Origin: Pseudonocardia sp. N23
GTDB lineage: Bacteria; Actinomycetota; Actinomycetes; Mycobacteriales; Pseudonocardiaceae
NCBI RefSeq assembly: GCF_002583555.1
Contig: NZ_BEGX01000002.1
Span: 1-64,000, forward strand
Direction: 5' to 3'
Length of the DNA stretch: 64,000 bases
Part shown: positions 56,845 through 64,000 of the stretch, one piece after another
How positions within the stretch are numbered: position 1 is the stretch's first letter
Layout of the letters: every line of letters begins with the position of its first letter
Made by a program: the position numbers and the translations under genes
Notes under the pieces: model-generated
What the model was told of the DNA's origin: nothing
Database searches by the model: none
Seen by the model: only the letters and a program-made list of their open reading frames with translations

Positions 56845-57822
56845 ATGGATCTGCGCGCGCTCGAGTGCTTCCTCGCCGTCGCGGACGAGGGATCGATCAG
56901 CCGCGCCGCGACGTCCCTGCACATGACACAGCCTCCGCTGACCGTGCGGCTCCAGAACCTCGAACGCGAGCTCGGCGTCGCCCTGCTGGTGCGCCACGGC
57001 CGCGGGGTCGACCTCACCGCCGCGGGCCGCCTGCTGGCCGAGCGCACCCGCCGGCTGCTCGGTGAGCTGGCCCTCACGACGGACATGGTCCGTGCCGTCG
57101 GCTCCGGAACGCACGGCTCGCTCGGGGTCGCGGCCGGCCGGACGGTCTCACCGCAGCTGCTGCCCCGGCTGGTCGACGGCGCGACCCTCGGGCCGGATGT
57201 CGACCTGGTCATGGACGAGGTCGCCGACAGCGAGGTCGTCGAGCGGGTCCACCGTCGCGACGCGCACGTCGGCCTGCTCCACCTGCCGCCGGTCGAGCCC
57301 GGGCGGCCACGCCACGTCCACGGGCGCGCGCGCGGTCTCGAGGTCGCCGTCGTCGCCCGGGAGCCGCTCGTCGCCGTGCTGCCGGAGGGCCACCCCGCCG
57401 CCGGTTCCGAGCGGGTGGACCTGGCCGACCTGCAGGGCCCCCGGATCATGATCTCCGACCGGGCCGGCGAGGGTTTCGCCGCACACGCGAGAGCGGCGTG
57501 GGCGGACGCCACCCGGGGTGACGACGCACGCCGCGAGGTCAGCTCCGTCATGCACGCACTGGCCCTGGTCGAGGCGGGCGCCGGCATCACCCTGCTTCCC
57601 GCGCAGTACCTGGCGTCGTCGTGGCCGGGCGTCCGCACCCGCCCACTGCGCCGCTACACGGCAGTCGTCGAGACCGCTGCGCTCTGGCGCGCGGACGAGG
57701 ACACCCCGGTCCTGAAACGCTTCCTCCGGGCCGCACTCTCCACGCCCGAGCCGGATGTACTCGGCCCCCCGTACTGGCGCGACCGACGGGCGACCGAGGC
57801 AGGTTCCGCCGCGCCGGCGTGA
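56845..57822 (+). CDS. LysR-family transcriptional regulator
   Basis: The 325-residue LysR regulator has an N-terminal winged helix (MDLRALECFLAVADEGSISRAATSLHMTQPPLTVRLQNLE, in parts) and a periplasmic-binding-type effector domain (about residues 90-300: GSLGVAAGRTVSPQLLP, VAVVAREPLVAVLPEGHP, VSSVMHALALVEAGAGITLLP). It is divergent from the phenol hydroxylase, with a LysR box between them, so it most likely activates the hydroxyquinol operon in response to a phenolic or ring-cleavage product. Confidence 0.94.
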   Translation: MDLRALECFLAVADEGSISRAATSLHMTQPPLTVRLQNLERELGVALLVRHGRGVDLTAAGRLLAERTRRLLGELALTTDMVRAVGSGTHGSLGVAAGRTVSPQLLPRLVDGATLGPDVDLVMDEVADSEVVERVHRRDAHVGLLHLPPVEPGRPRHVHGRARGLEVAVVAREPLVAVLPEGHPAAGSERVDLADLQGPRIMISDRAGEGFAAHARAAWADATRGDDARREVSSVMHALALVEAGAGITLLPAQYLASSWPGVRTRPLRRYTAVVETAALWRADEDTPVLKRFLRAALSTPEPDVLGPPYWRDRRATEAGSAAPA

Positions 57823-57871
57823 CCACAGGTGCCGCCGTGACCACAGGGATCAGAGCCGCGGTCGGAACCCT

Positions 57872-58021
57872 GACGACGTCGTCCCCGCCACGGGCATCTC
57901 AGCGCTCGCCCAGGAGTCGGGAGTCCGCGCCGCATCGATCCACCACGCGTTCGACAGCAATGAGGGCTTGCTCGCCGCGGTCGTCGAGCAGACGGCCGAC
58001 GCGTTCTTCTCGACGTTGCCC
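57872..58021 (+). pseudogene. TetR N-terminal fragment
   Basis: About 50 codons read as the helix-turn-helix of a TetR regulator: ISALAQESGVRAASIHHAFD, then SNEGLLAAVVEQTADAFF. The first helix before it and the whole ligand-binding domain are missing. After about 58021 the similarity stops, and the next 117 bases (58022-58138) could not be assigned. Confidence 0.65.
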
Positions 58022-58138
58022 ACCGCCTGCGGAGATCTTTCCCGGGCTGCTGGCCGCAGCCCCGGAGCTCGCTCCGTGGCCCGCGGAGCGTTCGGCCGAC
58101 ATCGAGGCGGCCAGGCGGCTGCATCGTCCACGAGAACG

Positions 58139-58698
58139 GCACCTCCCGTCGTCGTCGGTGCCGGGCAGGCCGGGATCCAGGCCGCCGACTCGCTGGGTGC
58201 TGCCGGGCACACGGGACCGGTCGTCGTCCTGGGCGACGAAGCCGGCCTCCCCCACCAACGGCCGCCGTTGTCCAAGGACGTCGTGACCGACGAGGGCGAT
58301 CCCGCGCCGCTCCCCCTTGTTGGCGAGAGGTTCTTCACCGAGAAGCGGATCGGCTTCCGCCCGGGCACCACCGTTCGGCGCATCGATCGTGCGCGCCACT
58401 CGGTGGTGCTCGCGGACGGGGAGGAGCTCCGCTACTCGGCACTGGTCCTGGCCACGGGTGCGGCCCCGCGGCCGCTGACGGTTCCGGGCGCGGGCTCGGC
58501 CGACGTCCTGGAGCTGCGGACGCTTGCCGACGCGCGAGCGTTGCGGGCGTCGCTCCTGCGCGCCCGCTCGGCCGTCGTCGTCGGCGCCGGGTTCACCGGA
58601 CTGGAGCTCGCGGCCGCCGCCCGCAGGCCCGGCGTCGAGGTGACCGTGCCCGAGTTCGCCGACCGGGTGCTCGGCCGGGCCGTGTCCCCCGAGACCGG
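58139..58698 (+). pseudogene. Truncated ferredoxin reductase (rhodocoxin/putidaredoxin reductase type)
   Basis: In frame from 58139 the sequence shows the N-terminal FAD motif PVVVGAGQAGIQAADSLG, then PHQRPPLSKDVV, the [16 protein letters not shown] segment, [20 protein letters not shown] (the NAD-binding motif) and [11 protein letters not shown]. There it ends abruptly after about 185 residues, where intact members run to about 400. No start codon context is evident. It lost its C-terminal half at a junction with a UppP fragment on the other strand. It may once have served the ferredoxin-P450 pair. Confidence 0.8.
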
Positions 58699-58893
58699 CC
58701 CGAGCAGGATGCCGAAGACCACCAGCGTCGTCGCGACGATCCACAGGTTGCGCGCGACCGTCTCGACGGAGTCCTTGAACAGGAAGCCCAGGACACTGAT
58801 CGGGATCGTGCCGATGATCACGAGCCAGGCCAGCCGGTAGTCGTTGGTGGCGCGCACCTCGGCGTCGGTGAAGCCGCGGAACCACGTCTTCAC
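58699..58893 (-). pseudogene. uppP: Internal fragment of undecaprenyl-diphosphatase UppP
   Basis: About 65 minus-strand codons read [39 protein letters not shown] and [21 protein letters not shown]. This is the middle of UppP/BacA with its GTIPIxVLGF signature. Both the N-terminal active-site region and the C-terminal half are gone. The fragment butts directly against the truncated ferredoxin reductase, showing a rearrangement joint at about 58694-58699. Confidence 0.85.
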
Positions 58894-58938
58894 GAGTGAC
58901 CGCCGGACCCGGCGGGTCCGGCGGTCAGCGCGGGGAGG

Positions 58939-59259
58939 TCAGGCCTGTTCGTCGGCGACGCGCACGGTGAGGCCGTCGAGCGCGTCGGTGACCGGGATCT
59001 GGCACGACAGGCGGCTGTTCTGCTCCCGTGGGGCCGCGGTGCAGTCGAGCATCTCGTCCTCCGCGAAGCCGACCTCCGGGAGTGAGTCCACCGGACCGTC
59101 CTCGACATAGACGTGGCAGGTGGCGCACATCGCGTTGCCGCCGCACTCGGCGATGATGCCGCCGATGTCGTTGCGCACCGCATCGTGCATCATGCTGCTG
59201 CCCACTGTCGCATCGACGGTGGTCGTCTCGTCCCCGACCCGATAGGTGATCTTCGGCAT
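58939..59259 (-). CDS. [2Fe-2S] ferredoxin (adrenodoxin/rhodocoxin type)
   Basis: The 106-residue ferredoxin has the cluster ligands in ECGGNAMCATCHVYV (C-x5-C-x2-C) and a fourth cysteine in RLSCQIPVTD, the spacing of putidaredoxin-type proteins that feed electrons to P450s. ATG 59259 has GAGGAGAC upstream. It lies 23 bp downstream of the P450 gene on the same strand and is its evident partner. The matching ferredoxin reductase in this window is a broken fragment, so electrons must come from a reductase encoded elsewhere. Confidence 0.95.
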   Translation of the reverse strand: MPKITYRVGDETTTVDATVGSSMMHDAVRNDIGGIIAECGGNAMCATCHVYVEDGPVDSLPEVGFAEDEMLDCTAAPREQNSRLSCQIPVTDALDGLTVRVADEQA

Positions 59260-59282
59260 CGTCGTCTCCTCGCGGGCCGTGG

Positions 59283-60476
59283 TCAGACGTGGACGGTGAC
59301 GTCGAGGCGGGCGAACCCGCGCAGGATGTTGTGCAGAGCGCGCTGCTCGGACCGGATCTCGAACCGGGTCACCCGCTCGACCAGCACCTCGAACAGAGCC
59401 CGCATCTCCAGGCGTGCGAGATTCATCCCGACGCACGTGTGCGGGCCCGCGCCGAAGGCGAGGTGGTCGGTCGGGTTGCGACGCACGTCGAAGCGGTCCG
59501 GGTCCGGGTAGCGCCGCTCGTCGCGGTTCGCTGCCCCGTAGAACGCGATCACCCGCGAGCCGGCGGGCAGGACGACGCCGTCGATCTCGTGGTCGACGGC
59601 GACGCTGCGGGAGAAGTCCTGGATCGGCGCTTCCATCCGCAGCACCTCGTTGATCGCCGAGGGGATCAACGAAGGGTCCTCCCGAACCAGGTCCCACTGG
59701 TCGGGGTGACGGGCGAACAGCCACACCGCGCTGCTGATCGCGAAGATCGTGGTGTCGAGACTGGGGCCCATGTAGTCGATCATCATGACCGGGCACTTGT
59801 CCGCGGGGACCTCGCCGCGCGCCGCCGCGCCGTGGATCGCCTCGGCCCAGCTCCCGGGCCTGAGCTTGCCCGGAACCGCCTGGGTCGTGGCGTACTCCAT
59901 CATCTCGCCGAGCACGACGAACGAGTCCCGGGTGCGGTCGTTCGGGGGACCGAAGCAGTTGAACATCTCCGAGGCCCACACGAGCATCCGCTCGCGTCCC
60001 TCCTCCGGCAGCCCGACCAGGTTCGACACGATCGTCACCGGCAGGTACTGGGCGAGGTCGGTGACCGCGTCGAACTCCCGGCGCCCGGTCAGCTCCTCGA
60101 CCAGCTTGCGGGCCTGGGCTCTGATGTCGTCCTGCAGGAGACGTACGGCCTTGGGCGTCAGCGGCCTGACGATGACCCGCCGCGAGGCGCTGTGCGCCTC
60201 GCCGTCGCTGCACAACGTGTTGCCGCGCAGCACCTGGTTCATCTCGTCGTTCATCATGACGCCCTCGCTCGAGGGGAAGACCTCCGGCGAGCGCAGGACG
60301 TGGGAGACGGCGTCGTAACGGGTGGCGGCATACATGCCGTAGCGCTCGAGGAACACGACCGGTCCGGCGTCGCGGAGTTCGCGGTACCCGGGCCACGGAT
60401 TCAGCAACGCCTCGTCGGAGTACACGTCGAGGTCGGACGTGGGGCGGCGGACGGTCGACTGCGGGGTGGGAGTCAT
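59283..60476 (-). CDS. Cytochrome P450
   Basis: The 397-residue bacterial class I P450 has the heme-binding loop HLAFGAGPHTCVGMNLARLE with the axial Cys, the ExxR of helix K in INEVLRMEAP, and RVIAFYGAANRDERRYPDPDRF (in parts). The I-helix reads YMGPSLDTTIFA, so the usual AGxxT groove is SLDTT, which may signal special substrate chemistry. AGGAAGG precedes ATG 60476. It is probably coupled to the ferredoxin gene that follows and to the BVMO-esterase gene upstream (106 bp). The substrate is unknown. Confidence 0.93.
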   Translation of the reverse strand: MTPTPQSTVRRPTSDLDVYSDEALLNPWPGYRELRDAGPVVFLERYGMYAATRYDAVSHVLRSPEVFPSSEGVMMNDEMNQVLRGNTLCSDGEAHSASRRVIVRPLTPKAVRLLQDDIRAQARKLVEELTGRREFDAVTDLAQYLPVTIVSNLVGLPEEGRERMLVWASEMFNCFGPPNDRTRDSFVVLGEMMEYATTQAVPGKLRPGSWAEAIHGAAARGEVPADKCPVMMIDYMGPSLDTTIFAISSAVWLFARHPDQWDLVREDPSLIPSAINEVLRMEAPIQDFSRSVAVDHEIDGVVLPAGSRVIAFYGAANRDERRYPDPDRFDVRRNPTDHLAFGAGPHTCVGMNLARLEMRALFEVLVERVTRFEIRSEQRALHNILRGFARLDVTVHV

Positions 60477-60582
60477 GGGGCCTTCCTGGAAGGAACGATC
60501 GTGGTGACGATGAGGGCGGCAGTGGCCGTGGCCACGGGACGGGTGCGCCGCACCGTCCCGCGGCCACGTGATCGGAGCGGCC

Positions 60583-63174
60583 TCAGTCGTTGACGAGGAC
60601 CTGTGCGTCCGGCTGCGCGACACGCCGGCGCAGGTACCCGACGATCGCGTCGGTGATCTCGTGGGTGCGCCCGATGAGCCCTGACATGTTGAGCGAGCCG
60701 TGGATCAGCCGGTCGATCCGGGCGGTCTCGACCGGCACCCCTGCGGCCGCCAGCCTGTCCGCGAACTCCTCGCCCTCGTCACGCAGCGGGTCGAGCTCGA
60801 CAGTGACCAGCATCGTCGGCGGCAGTCCCACCACCGACTCGATGGCCCCCGGCACCGACGACGCGGGGCGGTCCGCCGCCGCCTCGGCGAGATACGCCTG
60901 CCACATCGCATCCATGGCCGCCACGGTGATCGGCGGACCGGCGGCGTACAGGCGCCGCGACGGGGTGTCGGCGGCCGGATCGATCGCCGGGTACACGAGG
61001 ACCTGCGCGGAGATCTCGGGACCGCCCTCGTCACGGACCCTGGCCCCCAGGCACGCCGCAAGGGTGCCGCCGGCGCTCTCGCCGACGACGAACAGCTGTG
61101 CGGGGTCCCCGCCGTACTCGGGGGCGACCTCGACCGCCCAGCGCAGTGCCGCATACACGTCGTCACCCGCGGCGGGAGCCGGGTGCTCCGGGGCGAGCCG
61201 GTAGCTCGGGGTGACGACGACCGCGCCCAGCTCCTCCGCGATCACCGAGCACGGTTCAGCCGACACCCCGACGCTTCCGCCGACCCAGCCGCCCGGGTGG
61301 TAGAAGACCACGACCGGCAGCGGGCCCGCCTTGGCCGGGACGTGGACCAGCGCCTTCATCGGGCCACCGGCACCGGGATAGGTGGTCTCGACGGTCCGCA
61401 CGCTCTCGCGCGGCGGCCGCTGGAGGTGGACGAAGCTCTCGAACGCCGCACGTTGCTCGTCGAGGCCGAGGTCCTCGAACGGCCGCTGCTCCTGACCGAT
61501 CATGATGCCGGTGACCATCGCCGCGGCGGGGTCGAGCAGCACCATCGGTGGGATCGGGGCGGGCTCGTCGTCGATCGCGAAGCCACCGTAGCCGGTCGCT
61601 TCGACCTGGTCGCACATGGCGCGGTACAGCGGCGCACCACCGGCGAAGAACAGCATCCCTCGCGGCTTGCCCGGCACGTTCGACCCTGTGTAGAAGGAGC
61701 TCGGGGCGAGCGGGAGCAGCGTGAGGTCTCCGACTCCGACGACCATCCGCCCCCACTCCTCGGCCGCGTCGGCCGTCGCCTCGAACGTGGTGGCGTGCCG
61801 CGCGCGGGTGGCCTCGATCGCCCGCGCCGCGAACTCGACGTGGTCCTCGATGGCCAGCGGGTTGTTGTACAGCGCGACCGGGCTCTGCGGACCGGTGATG
61901 GTGAACAGGTTCGGGAAGCCGGGTGCAGCGATGCCCAGATAGGTCTTCGGGCCGTGTTTCCACGCGTCGCCGAGGGTCTGACCGTGGCGGCCGACGTAGC
62001 CCAGCTTGAGCAGCGCGCCGGTGAAGGCGTCGAAGCCGGTCGCCAGGATGATGACGTCGAGGTCGTACTCGGCGGCCGCGGTCCTCACCCCCTGCGGGGT
62101 GATCGCCTCGATCGGCGCGGACCGGACGTCGACCAACCGCACGTTGTCCCGGTTGAACGACTCGTAGTACCCGGTCTCGAACGGCGCCCGCTTGGTGCCG
62201 TACGGATGGTCGGTCGGGCACAGCAGCTCGGCGGTCCGCGGGTCGGTCACCCGCGCACGGATCCGCTCCCGGATGTAGTCCGACGCCGTGTCGTTGGCGC
62301 GCTTGTCCAGGATGACGTCGGCGAAGACCGACAACAGCATCCGGAAGCCACCGCCGTCGTAGTACTTCGCGTAGGCCGCGTTGCGCTCGTCCTCGCTCAC
62401 CGCGAGTGCCGACGGCAGCGGGTCCGGGTAGGGCGCCCCTCCGTAGTTGGCCCGCGACGCCCTCCGCAGCTCCGGGTAGTTGGACGTGATCTCCTCGAAC
62501 TCCGCGTCCTCGACGGGACGGTTCCCGAGCGGGCAGGCGAAGTTGGGTGTGCGCTGGAAGACGGTCACGTGGTCCGCGATCTCCGCGACCCGTGGGATCA
62601 GCTGAATGCCGGTCGCGCCCGTGCCGATGACCCCGACCCGCTTCCCTCTCAGATCCACGCCCTCGTGCGGCCAGGCGCTCGTGCGGTACACCTCGCCACG
62701 GAACGTCTCCTGGCCCGGGAACTCGTTCTCCTTGGCCACGTTCAGGTTGCCTGCGCCGGAGACGATGAACCGAGCGGTGGTCGTCGCGCCGTCGTCGGTG
62801 CCGACGGTCCAGTGGTGGAGGTCGTCGTCCCAGACAGCGGAGGTGACGCGCGTGTCGAAGCGGTAGCTGCGGCGCAGGTCGAAGCGGTCGGCGACGTGCT
62901 CGAGGTAGCGGAGGATCTCGGCCTGTCCGGCGAACCGCTCGCTCCAGCGCCACTCCCGCTGCAGGTCTTCGTCGAACGAGTAGGAGTACCAGGCGCTCTC
63001 GATGTCGCAGCGCGCGCCGGGGTAGCGGTTCCAGTACCAGGTCCCGCCCGGCCCCGAGCCGGCGTCGAAGGCCTGGACCGTGAGGCCGAGAATGTTGCGG
63101 AGGCGGTGCGTGGAGTAGAGACCGGCGAAGCCTGCACCGACGACCACGACGTCCACATCGGGTGTGTGAGCCAT
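60583..63174 (-). CDS. Baeyer-Villiger-type monooxygenase fused to an alpha/beta hydrolase (esterase)
   Basis: One 863-residue chain combines a flavin monooxygenase (about residues 1-545: VVVVGAGFAGLYSTHRL, GGTWYWNRYPGARCDIES, VGVIGTGATGIQLI, VIILATGFDAFTG) with an HSL-family esterase (about 585-863: VVVFYHPGGWVGGSVG as oxyanion loop, YRLAPEHPAPA, nucleophile Ser in VVGESAGGTLAACLG, LDPLRDEGEEFADRL and the late HGSLNM His). The BVMO fingerprint reads FRGEVYRTSAWP, with Arg in place of the conserved His. Ketone to ester and ester hydrolysis in one protein is inferred. ATG 63174 begins the chain. It is upstream of the P450 and ferredoxin. Confidence 0.92.
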   Translation of the reverse strand: MAHTPDVDVVVVGAGFAGLYSTHRLRNILGLTVQAFDAGSGPGGTWYWNRYPGARCDIESAWYSYSFDEDLQREWRWSERFAGQAEILRYLEHVADRFDLRRSYRFDTRVTSAVWDDDLHHWTVGTDDGATTTARFIVSGAGNLNVAKENEFPGQETFRGEVYRTSAWPHEGVDLRGKRVGVIGTGATGIQLIPRVAEIADHVTVFQRTPNFACPLGNRPVEDAEFEEITSNYPELRRASRANYGGAPYPDPLPSALAVSEDERNAAYAKYYDGGGFRMLLSVFADVILDKRANDTASDYIRERIRARVTDPRTAELLCPTDHPYGTKRAPFETGYYESFNRDNVRLVDVRSAPIEAITPQGVRTAAAEYDLDVIILATGFDAFTGALLKLGYVGRHGQTLGDAWKHGPKTYLGIAAPGFPNLFTITGPQSPVALYNNPLAIEDHVEFAARAIEATRARHATTFEATADAAEEWGRMVVGVGDLTLLPLAPSSFYTGSNVPGKPRGMLFFAGGAPLYRAMCDQVEATGYGGFAIDDEPAPIPPMVLLDPAAAMVTGIMIGQEQRPFEDLGLDEQRAAFESFVHLQRPPRESVRTVETTYPGAGGPMKALVHVPAKAGPLPVVVFYHPGGWVGGSVGVSAEPCSVIAEELGAVVVTPSYRLAPEHPAPAAGDDVYAALRWAVEVAPEYGGDPAQLFVVGESAGGTLAACLGARVRDEGGPEISAQVLVYPAIDPAADTPSRRLYAAGPPITVAAMDAMWQAYLAEAAADRPASSVPGAIESVVGLPPTMLVTVELDPLRDEGEEFADRLAAAGVPVETARIDRLIHGSLNMSGLIGRTHEITDAIVGYLRRRVAQPDAQVLVND

Positions 63175-63462
63175 GCCTCGGATGCTGTGTCCTGAACCAC
63201 TCCGCGGGCACGGGGTGTTCTACCCCATCCGTGTACCTGTTCGGGATACCTGCTCCCGAGCGCGGGGGGGGGCGCCGGGACCGTCCGGCACGAACCGGCG
63301 CCGGGCCATACCGGTGCCGTATGGGCCGCGTTCCGGACGATATTGGACCTGCCGGACGCCGTCGGCGAGAATGACGGGGTTCGGGTGCATGCCGGACGGC
63401 GGCGGCGGTCGGGAGGCCGGACGGCCGCCCCGGGCGGACCGCCACGACGAGGAGACGGTCGC

Positions 63463-64000
63463 GTGCCCAGGACCCCGAAACCGGTCGACGCCTGTATCGG
63501 GCGCATCGGGGAGATCACGGCGGCGAAGGACGCCTTGGCGGGGTCCCGGCTCGTCACGCTGACCGGGCCGGGGGGCGTCGGCAAGACGCGGATCGCCGTC
63601 GAGGTCGCCTGGTCGCTCGTGGAGCGCTACCGGGACGGCGTCTGGTTCGTACCGCTCGGTGACCTCGACCTGAGTGCGGACCGAGCGACCGTGGCCGCGG
63701 CGATCCTGGCCGGTCTCGGCGTCGCGGACCAGTCCGCCCGGCCTCCCGAGGACAAGCTCGCGGAGCATCTCGCCGACCGCGCGGTCCTGCTGGTCCTCGA
63801 CAACTGCGAGCACGTCCTGCACCTCGTCGTCCCCGTCGTACGAAACCTGCTGGCGGGTTCCGCCGCGCTGCACCTGCTCACCACGAGCAGGGAGTCGCTG
63901 GGCCTCGTCGGGGAGCAGTCCCTCTCGGTCCCGCCGTTGTCGACCCCGGCGCCCGGGGCCCGTGCGGGCCTCGCCGAGCTGAGGGAGTTCGACGCCGTTC
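63463..64000 (+). CDS. AAA/NB-ARC-type regulator, 5' part (runs off the window)
   Basis: An open frame of 179 codons from GTG 63463 reaches the window edge. It contains Walker A VTLTGPGGVGKTRIAVEVAW (about residue 30) and Walker B AVLLVLDNCEHVL, followed by LHLLTTSRESLGLVGEQ. This is the N-terminal ATPase found in LuxR-family (or SARP/AfsR-like) large regulators; the DNA-binding domain would be beyond the edge. GACGAGGAGACG lies upstream of the GTG. It is divergent from the BVMO-esterase gene. The 288-bp gap before it holds nothing recognisable except a run of G at about 63256. Confidence 0.85.
   Translation, partial: MPRTPKPVDACIGRIGEITAAKDALAGSRLVTLTGPGGVGKTRIAVEVAWSLVERYRDGVWFVPLGDLDLSADRATVAAAILAGLGVADQSARPPEDKLAEHLADRAVLLVLDNCEHVLHLVVPVVRNLLAGSAALHLLTTSRESLGLVGEQSLSVPPLSTPAPGARAGLAELREFDAV

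Noticed and set aside
63254..63266. G-rich run as a regulatory or quadruplex element
   Set aside because: A single short homopolymer in a 70 percent GC-type region; no repeat structure or nearby promoter supports a function.
63220..63873. A 217-codon minus-strand frame at the right edge
   Set aside because: It is antisense to the NB-ARC-type regulator, whose plus-strand frame has clear Walker A and B motifs.
1..64000. CRISPR arrays, tRNA or rRNA genes, intact insertion sequences
   Set aside because: No regularly spaced repeats, cloverleaf sequence, rRNA segment, transposase or integrase was recognised on reading both strands.

Overview
The window is very GC-rich and densely packed, with many 4-bp ATGA/GTGA gene overlaps, frequent GTG starts and GGAGG-type ribosome binding sites. 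It carries four SDR oxidoreductases of the mycofactocin-coupled type, an F420-type LLM oxidoreductase, and regulators of the IclR, GntR, PaaX, LysR and GAF-Fis families. This points to the chromosome (or a large catabolic island) of a soil actinomycete of the Pseudonocardia, Amycolatopsis or Rhodococcus kind. I saw no rRNA, tRNA, CRISPR array or intact transposase.

Layout. 0-2 kb: a decayed family-5 substrate-binding protein, then a divergent MerR regulator and NTF2-fold protein. 2-18 kb: an epoxide-hydrolase-like enzyme; a lipoprotein binding protein (SBP1) with a beta-keto acid cleavage enzyme; a 3-oxoacid CoA-transferase divergent from an IclR regulator; a flavin oxidase with a sugar-phosphate-isomerase-like protein; and a seven-gene leftward operon. 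That operon encodes a sugar-type ABC importer (SBP2, a fused ATPase-permease and a second permease) followed by an alpha/beta hydrolase, an HpaI-type aldolase, a DUF421 protein and a zinc alcohol dehydrogenase. 18-30 kb: two mycofactocin-type SDRs; a degenerate SDR, epoxide hydrolase, MoxR and VWA operon; a quinone-oxidoreductase-like MDR; GntR and GAF-Fis regulators; an M24 peptidase-like hydrolase. 30-42.5 kb: a second isomerase-like gene, a carboxymuconolactone-decarboxylase-like protein, a lactonase-like MBL protein, then NTF2 protein, SDR and LLM oxidoreductase. Next come a thiolase-like, DUF35, NDP-forming acyl-CoA ligase and cyclase operon, divergent from a Baeyer-Villiger monooxygenase (BVMO) and another SDR. 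This second block looks like catabolism of an alicyclic or terpenoid compound: alcohol oxidation, Baeyer-Villiger ring opening, CoA activation, chain cleavage.

42.5-51 kb encodes a coherent salicylate/gentisate route. Nitrilase, aryl-CoA ligase and fused salicylyl-CoA 5-hydroxylase/oxidoreductase lie on the plus strand. Gentisate dioxygenase, FAH-family hydrolase, maleate isomerase and thioesterase lie on the minus strand. The predicted end products are pyruvate and fumarate, by way of maleate. 52-57.8 kb encodes a hydroxyquinol module: a TfdB-like phenol hydroxylase, a natural fusion of maleylacetate reductase with hydroxyquinol 1,2-dioxygenase, a PaaX regulator, and a divergent LysR regulator. 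57.8-58.9 kb is a graveyard of truncated genes (TetR, ferredoxin reductase, UppP). It is followed by a 2Fe-2S ferredoxin, a cytochrome P450, a BVMO-esterase fusion, and at the right edge the start of an AAA/NB-ARC-type regulator.

The most striking non-gene signal is a 17-bp palindrome, consensus TGTCC-N7-GGACA (often TGTCCCA-N3-TGGGACA). It recurs in intergenic DNA upstream of most catabolic operons between 5 and 40 kb, usually 50-120 bp before the start codon, but was not seen in the salicylate, hydroxyquinol or P450 blocks. One copy also sits in the promoter of the IclR gene. It looks like the operator of one shared regulon spanning about 35 kb.
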